Positions 18,101-26,800 of a DNA stretch of 64,000 nucleotides are shown piece after piece (positions within the stretch are counted from its first letter, which is position 1; the number at the start of each line of letters is the position of its first letter). A program made the translations under genes and the position numbers. The notes beneath the pieces are model-generated. The model saw nothing but the letters and a program-made list of their open reading frames with translations. It was not told where the DNA came from and made no database searches. The DNA is from Deltaproteobacteria bacterium. GTDB taxonomy: Bacteria > Myxococcota_A > UBA9160 > UBA6930. The stretch covers positions 60,018 through 124,017 of the forward strand of contig JAPPPQ010000001.1 of NCBI GenBank assembly GCA_028817435.1. Direction: 5' to 3'.

Positions 18101-19524
18101 GATCCGCCCTTTCCGCCCGCTCCGCTCTTTGCGTTGCTCGGCAGCACCCGCACCAAATTCCGGCCCGCCGGATCCAGGTAGCGCTGCGCCACGCGCTGCA
18201 CATCTTCGGCGCTGACCGCCTCGTAGCGCGCGAGCTTCTCGGCCAGCGGAATCACGCGGCCGAAGAACACCCACTCGATGCCCATGCGCGAGGCCAGCGC
18301 GTGGGCGCTGCCCTGCCCCGCCACCATGCTCACCTCCATGGCGCGCTTGGCGCGCTGCAGCTCGCGGGGTGAAACGCTCTCCCGGCGCAGCCGCTCAATT
18401 TCCTCAAAGAGCAGCGCTTCGGCCCGCGCCGCATCTTCGCCGGGCCGCACCTGCACCGTGAAATAAAAGAGTCCCGCGCGCCGCAGCTCCCAGTAGGCCG
18501 CGGACACTTCCAGCGCGACCGATTCGCCGTAGATCAGGCGCTGGTAAAGGCGGCTGCTCGGCCCGTTGGAAAGCGCCAGGCTCAGCAGGTCCAGCGCCTC
18601 GGCGTCTTCGTGGCCGGTGGCCGGGGCGTGCCAGGCCAGCGCCAGCAGGGGACTCTGCACATCCATGCGCACGGTCGCGCTGCGCTCGCCGAGCTGCTGC
18701 GGCTCTTCGGTGGGATTGCGCGGCGAGGGCTGCGCCGCAGGCAACTGGCCGAACTGCTGCCGCATCAGCGCCAGCGTCTCTTCCGTGTCGAAATCTCCGG
18801 CAATGGCCACCACCAGATTGCCCGGCGCGTAATAGGCGCGGAAGAATTCGAGGCACTCCGCCAGGCTCACCTTCTGCAGATCGCTGAGCCAGCCCACCGT
18901 GGGAATGCGGTAGGGGTGCGCGAAAAAAGTCAGCGCCATCAGCGTCTCGAAGGCGCGGCCCTCGGGGCTGTCCTCGCTGCGCCAGCGGCGCTCGGAGATC
19001 ACCACCTCGCGCTCGCTGGCCAGGCTCTCCTCGCTGATATTGAGATTCGCAAAGCGCTCCGCTTCCAGCGAGATGACCAGCGGCAGGTGCTCGGAGGTGA
19101 TGTCCTCGTAATACACCGTGAGATCGCGGGAGGTGTAGGCATTGATGCGCCCGCCCCGCGCCTCGATGAGGCGGCTGTGCTCCTCGGGCTCGAGATGCTT
19201 CGTGCCCCGGAACATCATGTGCTCGAACAAATGCGCCAGCCCCGTGAAGCGCGCCTCGTCCCCCGAGCCGACATCCACGAAGATCTGAAAGGAAACCACC
19301 GGCGTGGTGTGATCTTCCAGGGTGAGCACCGTGAGCCCGTTTTCGAGCTGCGCCACCTGCATCGCCTCCAAGGGATCGGAGACGCCGGCCGGGGCTGCGC
19401 CGGCCGAGTCGGCAGCCGGCGCAACCGCCGGCAGCCACGCCAACAGCAGCGCCGCGCCGCAGCGCCATGCCAAGGGCCGCGCGGCGCGCCGCGCGCGCGA
19501 AGGCCGCAGAGTCTGCACGCGCAT
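18097..19524 (-). CDS. M16 family zinc metallopeptidase, catalytic subunit
   Basis: Predicted secreted peptidase. A signal peptide (about 1-37, Arg-rich then Ala/Leu-rich, ending AVAPAA) is followed by the zinc motif GLAHLFEHMMFRGT (H98, E101, H102) and the downstream Glu ligand in SEREVVISERR. The C-terminal half has the paired inactive domain. 475 residues. ATG 19524 is chosen because it directly precedes the signal peptide. It is co-expressed with the inactive partner through a GTGA overlap. The pair resembles periplasmic M16 pairs of Gram-negative bacteria; the substrate is unknown. Confidence 0.9.
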   Translation of the reverse strand: MRVQTLRPSRARRAARPLAWRCGAALLLAWLPAVAPAADSAGAAPAGVSDPLEAMQVAQLENGLTVLTLEDHTTPVVSFQIFVDVGSGDEARFTGLAHLFEHMMFRGTKHLEPEEHSRLIEARGGRINAYTSRDLTVYYEDITSEHLPLVISLEAERFANLNISEESLASEREVVISERRWRSEDSPEGRAFETLMALTFFAHPYRIPTVGWLSDLQKVSLAECLEFFRAYYAPGNLVVAIAGDFDTEETLALMRQQFGQLPAAQPSPRNPTEEPQQLGERSATVRMDVQSPLLALAWHAPATGHEDAEALDLLSLALSNGPSSRLYQRLIYGESVALEVSAAYWELRRAGLFYFTVQVRPGEDAARAEALLFEEIERLRRESVSPRELQRAKRAMEVSMVAGQGSAHALASRMGIEWVFFGRVIPLAEKLARYEAVSAEDVQRVAQRYLDPAGRNLVRVLPSNAKSGAGGKGGS

Positions 19525-19662
19525 GGCGGCGGACCATAACCGCCCCCTGCTCCGGCGGCAAACCGAAATCCGGCGCACGAAAAAACCCTTGAATGGCGCG
19601 GGTTTGCAGCGCTGCGGCGCGGGGGGCGGCAACGCCCCGGCCGGGCTAAAATACCCCCTGGG

Positions 19663-19680
19663 CCGGGAAACGCATCCCGG
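19663..19680 (+). promoter_or_regulatory. hairpin in gltA leader
   Basis: A perfect 6-bp stem (CCGGGA / TCCCGG) with a 6-nt loop lies between a TAAAAT -10-like element at 19647-19652 and the gltA ribosome binding site (AAAGGAG, about 19690-19696). It may stabilise the mRNA 5' end or influence translation. No good -35 box was found at normal spacing. Confidence 0.3.
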
Positions 19681-19703
19681 AGTTCCGCGAAAGGAGTCCA
19701 ACT

Positions 19704-20987
19704 ATGAGTTCGAAGGCAGAGCTCCATTTCGACGGCGGCAGCGTGACGCTGCCGATGGTCGAGGGCAGCGAGGGCGAGCGCGCCATTGTCATTGAGAACC
19801 TGCGGGCCGAAACCGGCCTGATCACCCTGGACCCCGGCTACGCGAACACGGGCTCCTGCGAGAGCCGCATCACCTTCATTGACGGCGAGCAGGGCATTCT
19901 GCGCTACCGCGGCTACCCCATCGAGCACCTGGCAGAGCGCTGCACCTTTCTGGAAGTCTCCTACCTGCTCATGTTCGGCGAGCTGCCCACGCAGCAGCAG
20001 CTCGACCGCTTCAGCGGCTCCATCATCAACCATACGATGATTCACGAGGATTTCCGGCTCTTCTACCGCGCGCTGCCCAAGGACGCCCATCCCATGGCGG
20101 CCTGCTCGGCCATGGTGGCGGCGCTGGCCACCTTCTATCCCGACTCGCTGGATCCGCGCAATCCACGCGAGGTGGAAATTTCCATTCACCGGCTCATCGC
20201 CAAGCTGCCCACCATCGCCGCCTACGCCTACAAGCACTCCATCGGCCAGCCCTTTATGTATCCCGACAACCAGCTCTCCTATGTCGGCAACTTCCTGCGC
20301 CTCATGTTCTCGACGCCCTGCGAGTCCTTCGAGGTGGATCCGGTGGTGGAAAAGGCCATTGACCTGCTGCTGATTCTGCACGCCGACCACGAGCAGAATT
20401 GCTCCACCTCCACAGTGCGCATCGTCGGCTCCTCCCACGCCAATTTGTTTGCCGCTATTTCCGCCGGCATCAACGCGCTGTGGGGGCCGCGCCACGGCGG
20501 CGCAAACCAGGAAGTGATTGAGATGCTGCAGGCGATCTCCGAAGCGGGTCTCTCGGTGCGCGAGTTTGTGGAGCGCGCCAAGAGCAGCGACGACACCTCG
20601 CGGCTCATGGGCTTCGGCCACCGCGTCTACAAGAACTTCGACCCGCGCGCGAAGATCATCAAGAAGGCCTGCTACGATGTGCTCCAGCGCCTGGGCGTGC
20701 AGAACAAGCTGCTCGAGATTGCAGTGGAGCTGGAAGAGCTGGCGCTCAAGGACGATTACTTCGTCGAGCGCAAGCTCTACCCGAATGTGGATTTCTACTC
20801 CGGCGTCATCTACACGGCCATCGGCACGCCGGACAATATGTTCACGCCCATGTTCGCCATCGGCAGGCTGCCCGGCTGGATTGCCCAGTGGCTGGAAATG
20901 CACGAGCAGCGCCAGAAGATCGGGCGTCCGCGACAAGTCTACCAGGGCGAAAAGACCCGCGAAATCACCCCCATCGCCGGGCGCTGA
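19704..20987 (+). CDS. gltA: citrate synthase (type II)
   Basis: Condenses acetyl-CoA and oxaloacetate, the entry step of the TCA cycle. The N-terminal domain specific to hexameric, NADH-sensitive type II enzymes is present (about 1-60). Active-site signatures are WGPRHGGANQEVI and GFGHRVYKNFDPRAK, with DFYSGVIY near the end. 427 residues is standard. A strong AAAGGAG ribosome binding site precedes ATG 19704. The ~180-bp upstream region is divergent with the M16 operon. Confidence 0.96.
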   Translation: MSSKAELHFDGGSVTLPMVEGSEGERAIVIENLRAETGLITLDPGYANTGSCESRITFIDGEQGILRYRGYPIEHLAERCTFLEVSYLLMFGELPTQQQLDRFSGSIINHTMIHEDFRLFYRALPKDAHPMAACSAMVAALATFYPDSLDPRNPREVEISIHRLIAKLPTIAAYAYKHSIGQPFMYPDNQLSYVGNFLRLMFSTPCESFEVDPVVEKAIDLLLILHADHEQNCSTSTVRIVGSSHANLFAAISAGINALWGPRHGGANQEVIEMLQAISEAGLSVREFVERAKSSDDTSRLMGFGHRVYKNFDPRAKIIKKACYDVLQRLGVQNKLLEIAVELEELALKDDYFVERKLYPNVDFYSGVIYTAIGTPDNMFTPMFAIGRLPGWIAQWLEMHEQRQKIGRPRQVYQGEKTREITPIAGR

Positions 20988-20995
20988 GCCGCCCT

Positions 20996-21694
20996 TTGCG
21001 CGCCTGCTACACCACGGCGCGCTGGGTGCGCGGGCGCGTCCGCTGGGAAGCGCAGGTGGTGGCGCGGCTGTTGCGCGACGCCCGCGCGCTGGGCATCGGC
21101 GAACCCGATCCCGCCCAGTGCCGCGCGCAATTGCGCGCGCTGGGCGCGCGGCGCTTCGGCAGCGGCGAGGGCGTGTTGCGGCTCACCGCCTGCGGCGGCG
21201 CGCCGCGCCTGTGCGCGCAGGCCCGGCCGCTGGGCGCAGACCCCGCCCACTGGCGCGGATGCACCGCGCAAACGCCGCACCCGGGCCCGGCAATTGCGCC
21301 GGGCGCAAAGCTGCAGCGCCCCGCCCTCCAGGCAGCCCGCGCCGAACTGGCGGCGGCGAATGCAGAAGAAGCGCTGCTCTACGACGCGGCGGGGCGTCTC
21401 GTCGAAGGCGCCCGCTCCAACCTGGCCGTGGCGCTGGGCGGCCGCTGGCTGACTCCACCGTCTGCCAGCGGCGCCGTGCGCGGCGTGGCGTTGGAATTGG
21501 CGCGCGCCGCACTGCCGCAATTGGAGTGCGCGGAAATCTCCCGGGCGGATATTGCCGCCGCCGATGAAATCGTCGCCACCAACGCCGTGCGCGGCGCGCG
21601 CCCCATTTTGCAACTCGACGGCCGGCCCGTGGGCGCGGCGGCGCCGGGTGCACTCGCAACCGCCCTGGCCCGCGCCCTCGACGCCGTCCGCTGA
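20996..21694 (+). CDS. class IV aminotransferase-fold protein, probable aminodeoxychorismate lyase
   Basis: PLP-dependent fold-type IV enzyme, most like 4-amino-4-deoxychorismate lyase (PabC), which makes 4-aminobenzoate for folate. The PLP lysine is probably in PGAKLQRPALQAARAEL. Cofactor signatures follow: EALLYDAAGRLVEGARSNLAVAL, then TPPSASGAVRGVALE, and DEIVATNAVRGARPI. The usual IFxT after SN is replaced by LAVA. No ATG fits; TTG 20996 gives 232 residues, and a CTG overlapping the gltA stop is an alternative. It runs directly after gltA. The family is certain, the exact reaction less so. Confidence 0.75.
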   Translation: MRACYTTARWVRGRVRWEAQVVARLLRDARALGIGEPDPAQCRAQLRALGARRFGSGEGVLRLTACGGAPRLCAQARPLGADPAHWRGCTAQTPHPGPAIAPGAKLQRPALQAARAELAAANAEEALLYDAAGRLVEGARSNLAVALGGRWLTPPSASGAVRGVALELARAALPQLECAEISRADIAAADEIVATNAVRGARPILQLDGRPVGAAAPGALATALARALDAVR

Positions 21695-21754
21695 GTTATG
21701 CTGCGAAGCCGCAGCCCCGCCAGTCTCTTCCCACAGATTTACAAAGGAGCCGCA

Positions 21755-22669
21755 GTGGCCGATGTCATCGCCATCAGCGGAGGCAGCGGGCTGGTGGGCG
21801 GGCAATTGGTGGCGCGGCTTTCGGAAGCGGGCGCTGCGCTGCGATTGCTCTCGCGTAATCCCCGGCGCATTGCACCCGCGCCCGGCGTTTCGGCCATTGC
21901 GTGGGACGGCCTGCATCCGCCCGCCGAAGTGCTGGCGGGCTGCGGCGCCGTCGTGCATCTGGCGGGCGAGCCGCTCTTCGGCGGGCTGCCGAGCCGCGCG
22001 CGGCTCGCGCGCATCCGCGAGAGCCGGGTGGACTCGACGCGCGCACTGGTGCAGCGCCTCGGCGAACTGCCGCCCGGAGAGCGGCCGCGCGCGCTGCTCT
22101 GCGCTTCGGCGGTGGGCTATTACGGCGATGGCGGTGAGCGCGAACTCAGCGAAGATTCCCCCCCCGGCGCGGGCTTTTGCGCCGAACTCTGCGTGGACTG
22201 GGAGGCCTGCGCCGTGCGCGCCGAAGCGCTGGGCCTGCGCGTGGTGCGCCTGCGCTTCGGCGTGGTGCTGGCGCGGCGCGGTGGCGCGCTGGCGCGAATG
22301 CTGCCCCTGTTTCGCGCCGGACTCGGCGGCCGCCTCGGCAGCGGCCGGCAATTCTTCCCGTGGATTCACCTGGCCGATGCGGCGGCGCTGCTGGAGCACG
22401 CCATTCGAGACGAGAGTCTGCACGGCCCGCTGAACGCCGTGGCTCCCGAAGCCATCCGCAACGCCGACTGGACCCGCGCGCTGGCAAAGACACTGCGCCG
22501 CCCCGCCCCGCTCCCCGTGCCGAGCTTCGCCCTGCGCGCCGCCTTCGGCTCCCTCGCCGCCGAACTACTCGAAAACCGCCGCGTCAGTGCCGCGCGCGCC
22601 AGTCAACACGGCTTCTCCTGGCGCCACCCCACGACCGCCTCCGCCCTGCAAGCCGAACTCGGCGGCTGA
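21755..22669 (+). CDS. TIGR01777-family NAD-dependent epimerase-like protein (SDR39U1/YfcH)
   Basis: Extended SDR of unknown substrate. It has the Rossmann opening VIAISGGSGLVGGQLVARL, the family motif GAVVHLAGEPLF, the CASAVGYYGD segment, and FFPWIHLADAAALL with LNAVAPEAIRNADW in the C-terminal half. Length is 304 from GTG 21755, chosen because the Rossmann strand follows immediately and an AAAGGAG lies 8 bp upstream. The ending is slightly Ala-rich. It stands between the aminotransferase-like gene and heme A synthase. Confidence 0.88.
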   Translation: MADVIAISGGSGLVGGQLVARLSEAGAALRLLSRNPRRIAPAPGVSAIAWDGLHPPAEVLAGCGAVVHLAGEPLFGGLPSRARLARIRESRVDSTRALVQRLGELPPGERPRALLCASAVGYYGDGGERELSEDSPPGAGFCAELCVDWEACAVRAEALGLRVVRLRFGVVLARRGGALARMLPLFRAGLGGRLGSGRQFFPWIHLADAAALLEHAIRDESLHGPLNAVAPEAIRNADWTRALAKTLRRPAPLPVPSFALRAAFGSLAAELLENRRVSAARASQHGFSWRHPTTASALQAELGG

Positions 22670-22733
22670 GCGATTCCCCACCGAAGCGCTGCACCGAAAC
22701 GCACGGCCGCAGCGCACCGCAAAAACCCCCGCC

Positions 22734-22769
22734 CCAATCGCTCGCACCGCTGCTTGCAGAACCGATTGG
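22734..22769 (+). promoter_or_regulatory. inverted repeat upstream of heme A synthase
   Basis: CCAATCG at 22734-22740 pairs with CGATTGG at 22763-22769 across a 22-nt loop. GC-rich flanks can extend the pairing. It sits 35 bp before the ctaA start within a 135-bp gap that has no recognised coding potential. It could be an operator or leader hairpin. Confidence 0.25.
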
Positions 22770-22804
22770 CGCGGGGCGGCGCGTTGCCTACGCTCGGCGC
22801 GGCG

Positions 22805-23803
22805 ATGGGAAACGCAGCGGAGGCGCGCGCACAGGAAGCGGCGAGGCGATTGGCGCTCGGCTTTGCGCTGTTGGTGGCGCTGACATCCGGGCTCATTGTT
22901 CTCGGCGCACTGGTGCGGGCGCATGGCGCGGGGCTCGCCTGCCCCGATTGGCCGCTCTGCTTCGGCCGCCTGCTGCCGGAGATGAACTTCGAGGTAGCCT
23001 TCGAATTCGGCCACCGCGCAATGGCCGGCGGCGTCTCGCTGATCTTCGCCGCGCTGCTAATGCGCGCCTGGCGGCTGCGGCCGCTGCGCCCGCTGCTGTC
23101 GCTGGCCGCAGCATTGCTGGCGCTGCAGATCGTGCTGGGCGCTCTCACCGTTTGGCAATTGCTGGCGGCGTGGACCGTCACCTCTCACTTGCTCACGGGC
23201 AACGCCTTCAACGCCGTCTGCCTGTGGCTGATGTTGCGGCTGCGCGAACTCGGCGCACCGTCCTCCGCACTGCAATCCAATGCAGCGGCCGAAAGCCAAA
23301 CGGATGCAGCAGACAATGCACACCGGGCGAGTGCGGCCGCTGCGGGGGTATCGCTGCGCGGCTGGGTAATTGGCGCGGGCATACTTCTGTTGTTGCAGGT
23401 GGCGCTGGGCGGGCTGGTTTCCTCCAACTATGCGGGGCTGGCCTGTCCCGAGTGGCCCGCCTGCCGGGGCGGCGAGTGGTTTCCCACTTTTTATGGCAGC
23501 GTGGGGCTGCACCTGTTGCACCGGTTGAACGGCTACGCGCTCTGCGCCGCACTGGCCGCCACCGCGCTCTGCGCGCGGCGGACGCGGCTGGCGAGGCTGG
23601 CGCAACTCGCACTGGCGCTGGGCTTGGCGCAACTCGCCGTCGGCGTGGCGAATGTGCTGCTCGAAATCCCCGTCGAGGTGACTGCACTGCACTCCGCACT
23701 GGCCGCCGCGCTGGTGCTGGCGCAGTTCGCGCTGTTGCGCGAAGCGCTGCGCGCTCAGTCTTCGCGCGGGGAAGTGTGGCGCTCGAGTTCGAGAGCCCGG
23801 TAG
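22805..23803 (+). CDS. ctaA: heme A synthase (COX15/CtaA family)
   Basis: Inner-membrane enzyme that oxidises the C8 methyl of heme O to make heme A for cytochrome c oxidase. Eight hydrophobic helices are visible in two similar halves. Each half begins with a glycine-rich Ala/Gly helix followed by GLACPDWPLC or GLACPEWPAC. Heme-ligand His residues lie in EFGHRAMAG, TSHLLTG, LHLLHRLNGY and ALHSALAA. A soluble Ala/Ser-rich loop of about 40 residues separates the halves. 332 residues from ATG 22805. The last 49 bp overlap the convergent lhr gene. Confidence 0.92.
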   Translation: MGNAAEARAQEAARRLALGFALLVALTSGLIVLGALVRAHGAGLACPDWPLCFGRLLPEMNFEVAFEFGHRAMAGGVSLIFAALLMRAWRLRPLRPLLSLAAALLALQIVLGALTVWQLLAAWTVTSHLLTGNAFNAVCLWLMLRLRELGAPSSALQSNAAAESQTDAADNAHRASAAAAGVSLRGWVIGAGILLLLQVALGGLVSSNYAGLACPEWPACRGGEWFPTFYGSVGLHLLHRLNGYALCAALAATALCARRTRLARLAQLALALGLAQLAVGVANVLLEIPVEVTALHSALAAALVLAQFALLREALRAQSSRGEVWRSSSRAR

Positions 23804-26800
23804 CCCATGCGAAAGCCGGCGCGGACGAAATCGCCGGCATGGGGAAAGCGCAGCGCCGGCGCGCCGTCAATTTCCTCAATGCGCAGGGCAGCGCGGCGGC
23901 GGTCCCGGAAAATTTCGCGCAGGCCAACGGCGATCTGAAAAGCGCGCGGGGCGGGTTCAGCGCGGCCCGGAAAGGTCCACAACTTGCGCCCGGCGCGGTC
24001 CAGCCAGGCGGCCAGCTCGCCGCCAATCAACAGCACCCGGGCCCCAGCGGCGCGCCGGGGCCGCGCAGACTCGGCGGCGGCCTTGGGCCAGGGCAACAGC
24101 GCGCCAAAGGGCTGCGCGGGATCCGCCGCGGCGAGCACCACGCCAGCTTCGGACTCATGCAGACCTTCGCCCCGCGCACAATCTGCCGCGCGCGCGGCGC
24201 GCAGCCGATCCACAGCGCCGGCCATGGCGAACTGCGCACCGGCATAGCCCTCGACGAAGTGACCGCGGCGCACCTTGCCCGCCTCTTCCATCGCGCGCAG
24301 CACGGGATAAATCGCACTCCAGCCGCCGCGCAGCGCTTCCAGACTCATGACATCGCGGCTCACCACGCCGTAGCGGTTCAGCAGCGCCACGGCGCGCGCG
24401 TGGGCGCGCGCCGTGGGCGAGGCGGGGGTTGCAATCAGCGCGGCCACACAGGACCAGCGCCCCGCCGCGGGACTCTGCGGCGCGCGGCGCGGGCGGCGCG
24501 CGCCCGCGCGCGGGCGGCGGGATTGCAGTGCGCGCAGCGGGGCAAAAGTATCGTTGGTGACGAGTCCCGCCCAGACCAGATCCCAAAGCGCGCCCTGCAG
24601 TTCGCCATGCGAAGCCTGTGGAAGCGCGGCGGCGATTTCGCCGAAGAAGCACGCGCCGCGAAGCGAAAGGTGCTCGAGCAGCGCGCGCGCCAGACCGGGC
24701 AAATCAGCAGGCGGCTCGGGAGAATCGGCGAGCAGTGCAATGCGCTCGCGCCGGTAGAGGGCAATGCGTCCATCGCGGGGGCCCAGCGCACCCGCCCCCA
24801 CCCAAACCAGTTCGCCCAGCGCGCCCGCTTCGTCCAGCATGCGCGGCGCGAAATCGCGCACCCGCGCCGGCAAAATGGCGGACTCCAAATCGGAAAATGC
24901 CAGCGGCGCGCCTTCCAGTTGCTGCACCGCTTCGTCAAAGCGCGCCGCGCCGCGGGAAGGCCCGGCTGCACCGTTCCACTCGGGCAAAAAGCGCGCCAGC
25001 GCCGGGGCCGGCGCCGCAGCCACCTCCGAGCGCAGCCGCGCCAGACTGCGGCGGCGCAATTGGCGCAACACCTCGGGGCAACACCACTCGCACCCCGCGC
25101 CCCGCGGGAGAAACTCGCCCGAGCACAATTGGCCCCGCGCTTCGAGTTCCTCGAGCCGCGCTTCCATCCCGGCGGGGCGCAATGCGTAGCGCGCGGCGGC
25201 CTGCGCGGCCGTAAAGGGACCGCGCCGCCGCGCAAAGCGCAGCAAAATCTGGCCGAGCAGTTCCGGTGCGCCGCCGGGCGGTTGCGGCGCTTCGAGAAAC
25301 GCATCCGGCAAATCTGCAGGCACTGCCGCGCCCAGGGCGTCCCGGTAGAGAGCGGCATCTTCGGCGGCAATCCAGCGCGGCTCCCCCGCCAGCATCACCT
25401 GCGCCGCGCGCTTTTTGCTTTCCAGTTCGGCGAGCCAGCGCGCGGAATCGCCGTCGCAACGCGCGCGCACTTCTTCCGCGTCCAGATCGCCCACCCGGCG
25501 CAGCAAATCGCAAAGCGCATCGGCGTGGCGGGCGCGGCGGTCTGCAGCGCGGCCCTGCAGTTCCGCCTCCACCTCGGCAATGGCGGCGGCATCGAGCAAA
25601 CCGCGCAAATCTTCGCGGCCGAGCAGCTCGCGCAGCATATTGCGATTCAGCACCAAGGCCGAAGCGCGCCGCTCTGCCAGCGGCGCATCACCCTGGTAGA
25701 GAAAAGCCGCGGTCCAGGCGAAGACCAGCGAGCGCGCGAAAGGAGAAGGCTCGCTGGTTTCCATTTCCTCCACGCGCACCTCGCGGCGGCGAATGGCCGA
25801 GAGCAACTCCACAAGGCCCGGCAAATCGAAGACATCCTGCAGACAACTGCGATAGGCCTCCAGCGTAATGGGAAAGGCGGGATAACCCCGCGCCACGGCC
25901 AGCAGGCTCTGCGCGCGCAAGCGCTGGGCCCAGAGAGGAGTGCGCGCGCCCGGACGGCGGCGCGGCAGCAACAGCGCGCGGGCCGCGCTCTCCCGAAACT
26001 GCCCGGCGAAGAGCGCCGAGTTCTCGAGCTGATGCAGCACGCGCTCTTCCAGCTCTTCGGGATCGGGCAGGAAGGCGCCGGCGCCGGGCAACTCATCGGC
26101 ATCGGCGAAGCGCAGCGAAATGCCGTCGTCATTCCACAGCGCCTGCACCTCGAAACCATGCGCCCGCGAAAGCTGCGACTCGATGGCCAGCGCCCAGGGC
26201 GCGTGCAAGCGCCCGCCGAATGGCGAGAGAATGCAAATGCGCCAATCGCCGAGTTCGTCGCGAAAGCGCTCGATGCAAATGCTGCGGTCGCTGGGCAGCG
26301 CGTCGGTAGCCTGCCACTGCTCGGCGAGGTAGTTCACCAGGTTGCGCGCGGCGAAATCATCGAGCTGGTAGCGCTCGCGCAGCCAGGCTTCGCCGGTTTC
26401 GCGCCCGGCAAAAGCCGCGCCGTCCGCGCCCCGGCAGTGCTCCGGAAATTCGCGCAGAAAAGCGCCCAGCGCGCGGCCCAGGGGCAGCGGCCGCCCCGGC
26501 CCAGCGCCGCGCCAGAAGGGCAGCTTGCCGGGCTCGCCCGGCGCGGGCGCCACCACGACGCGGTCGCGGGTAATCTCGGTGATGCGCCAGCTCGAAGCGC
26601 CCAGCGTGATCAGCTCGCCCGCGCGGCTCTCGTGCACCATCTCTTCGTCGAGCTCGCCGATGCGCGGGCCGCGCTCTCCCATGTGCACGGCGTAAAGGCC
26701 GCGGTCGGGAATCGCGCCGCCCGAGAGCAGCGCAATGCTGCGCGCGCCGCGCCGCGCCTCCATGCAATCGCGGGCGCGGTCCCACAAAATGCGCGGGCGC

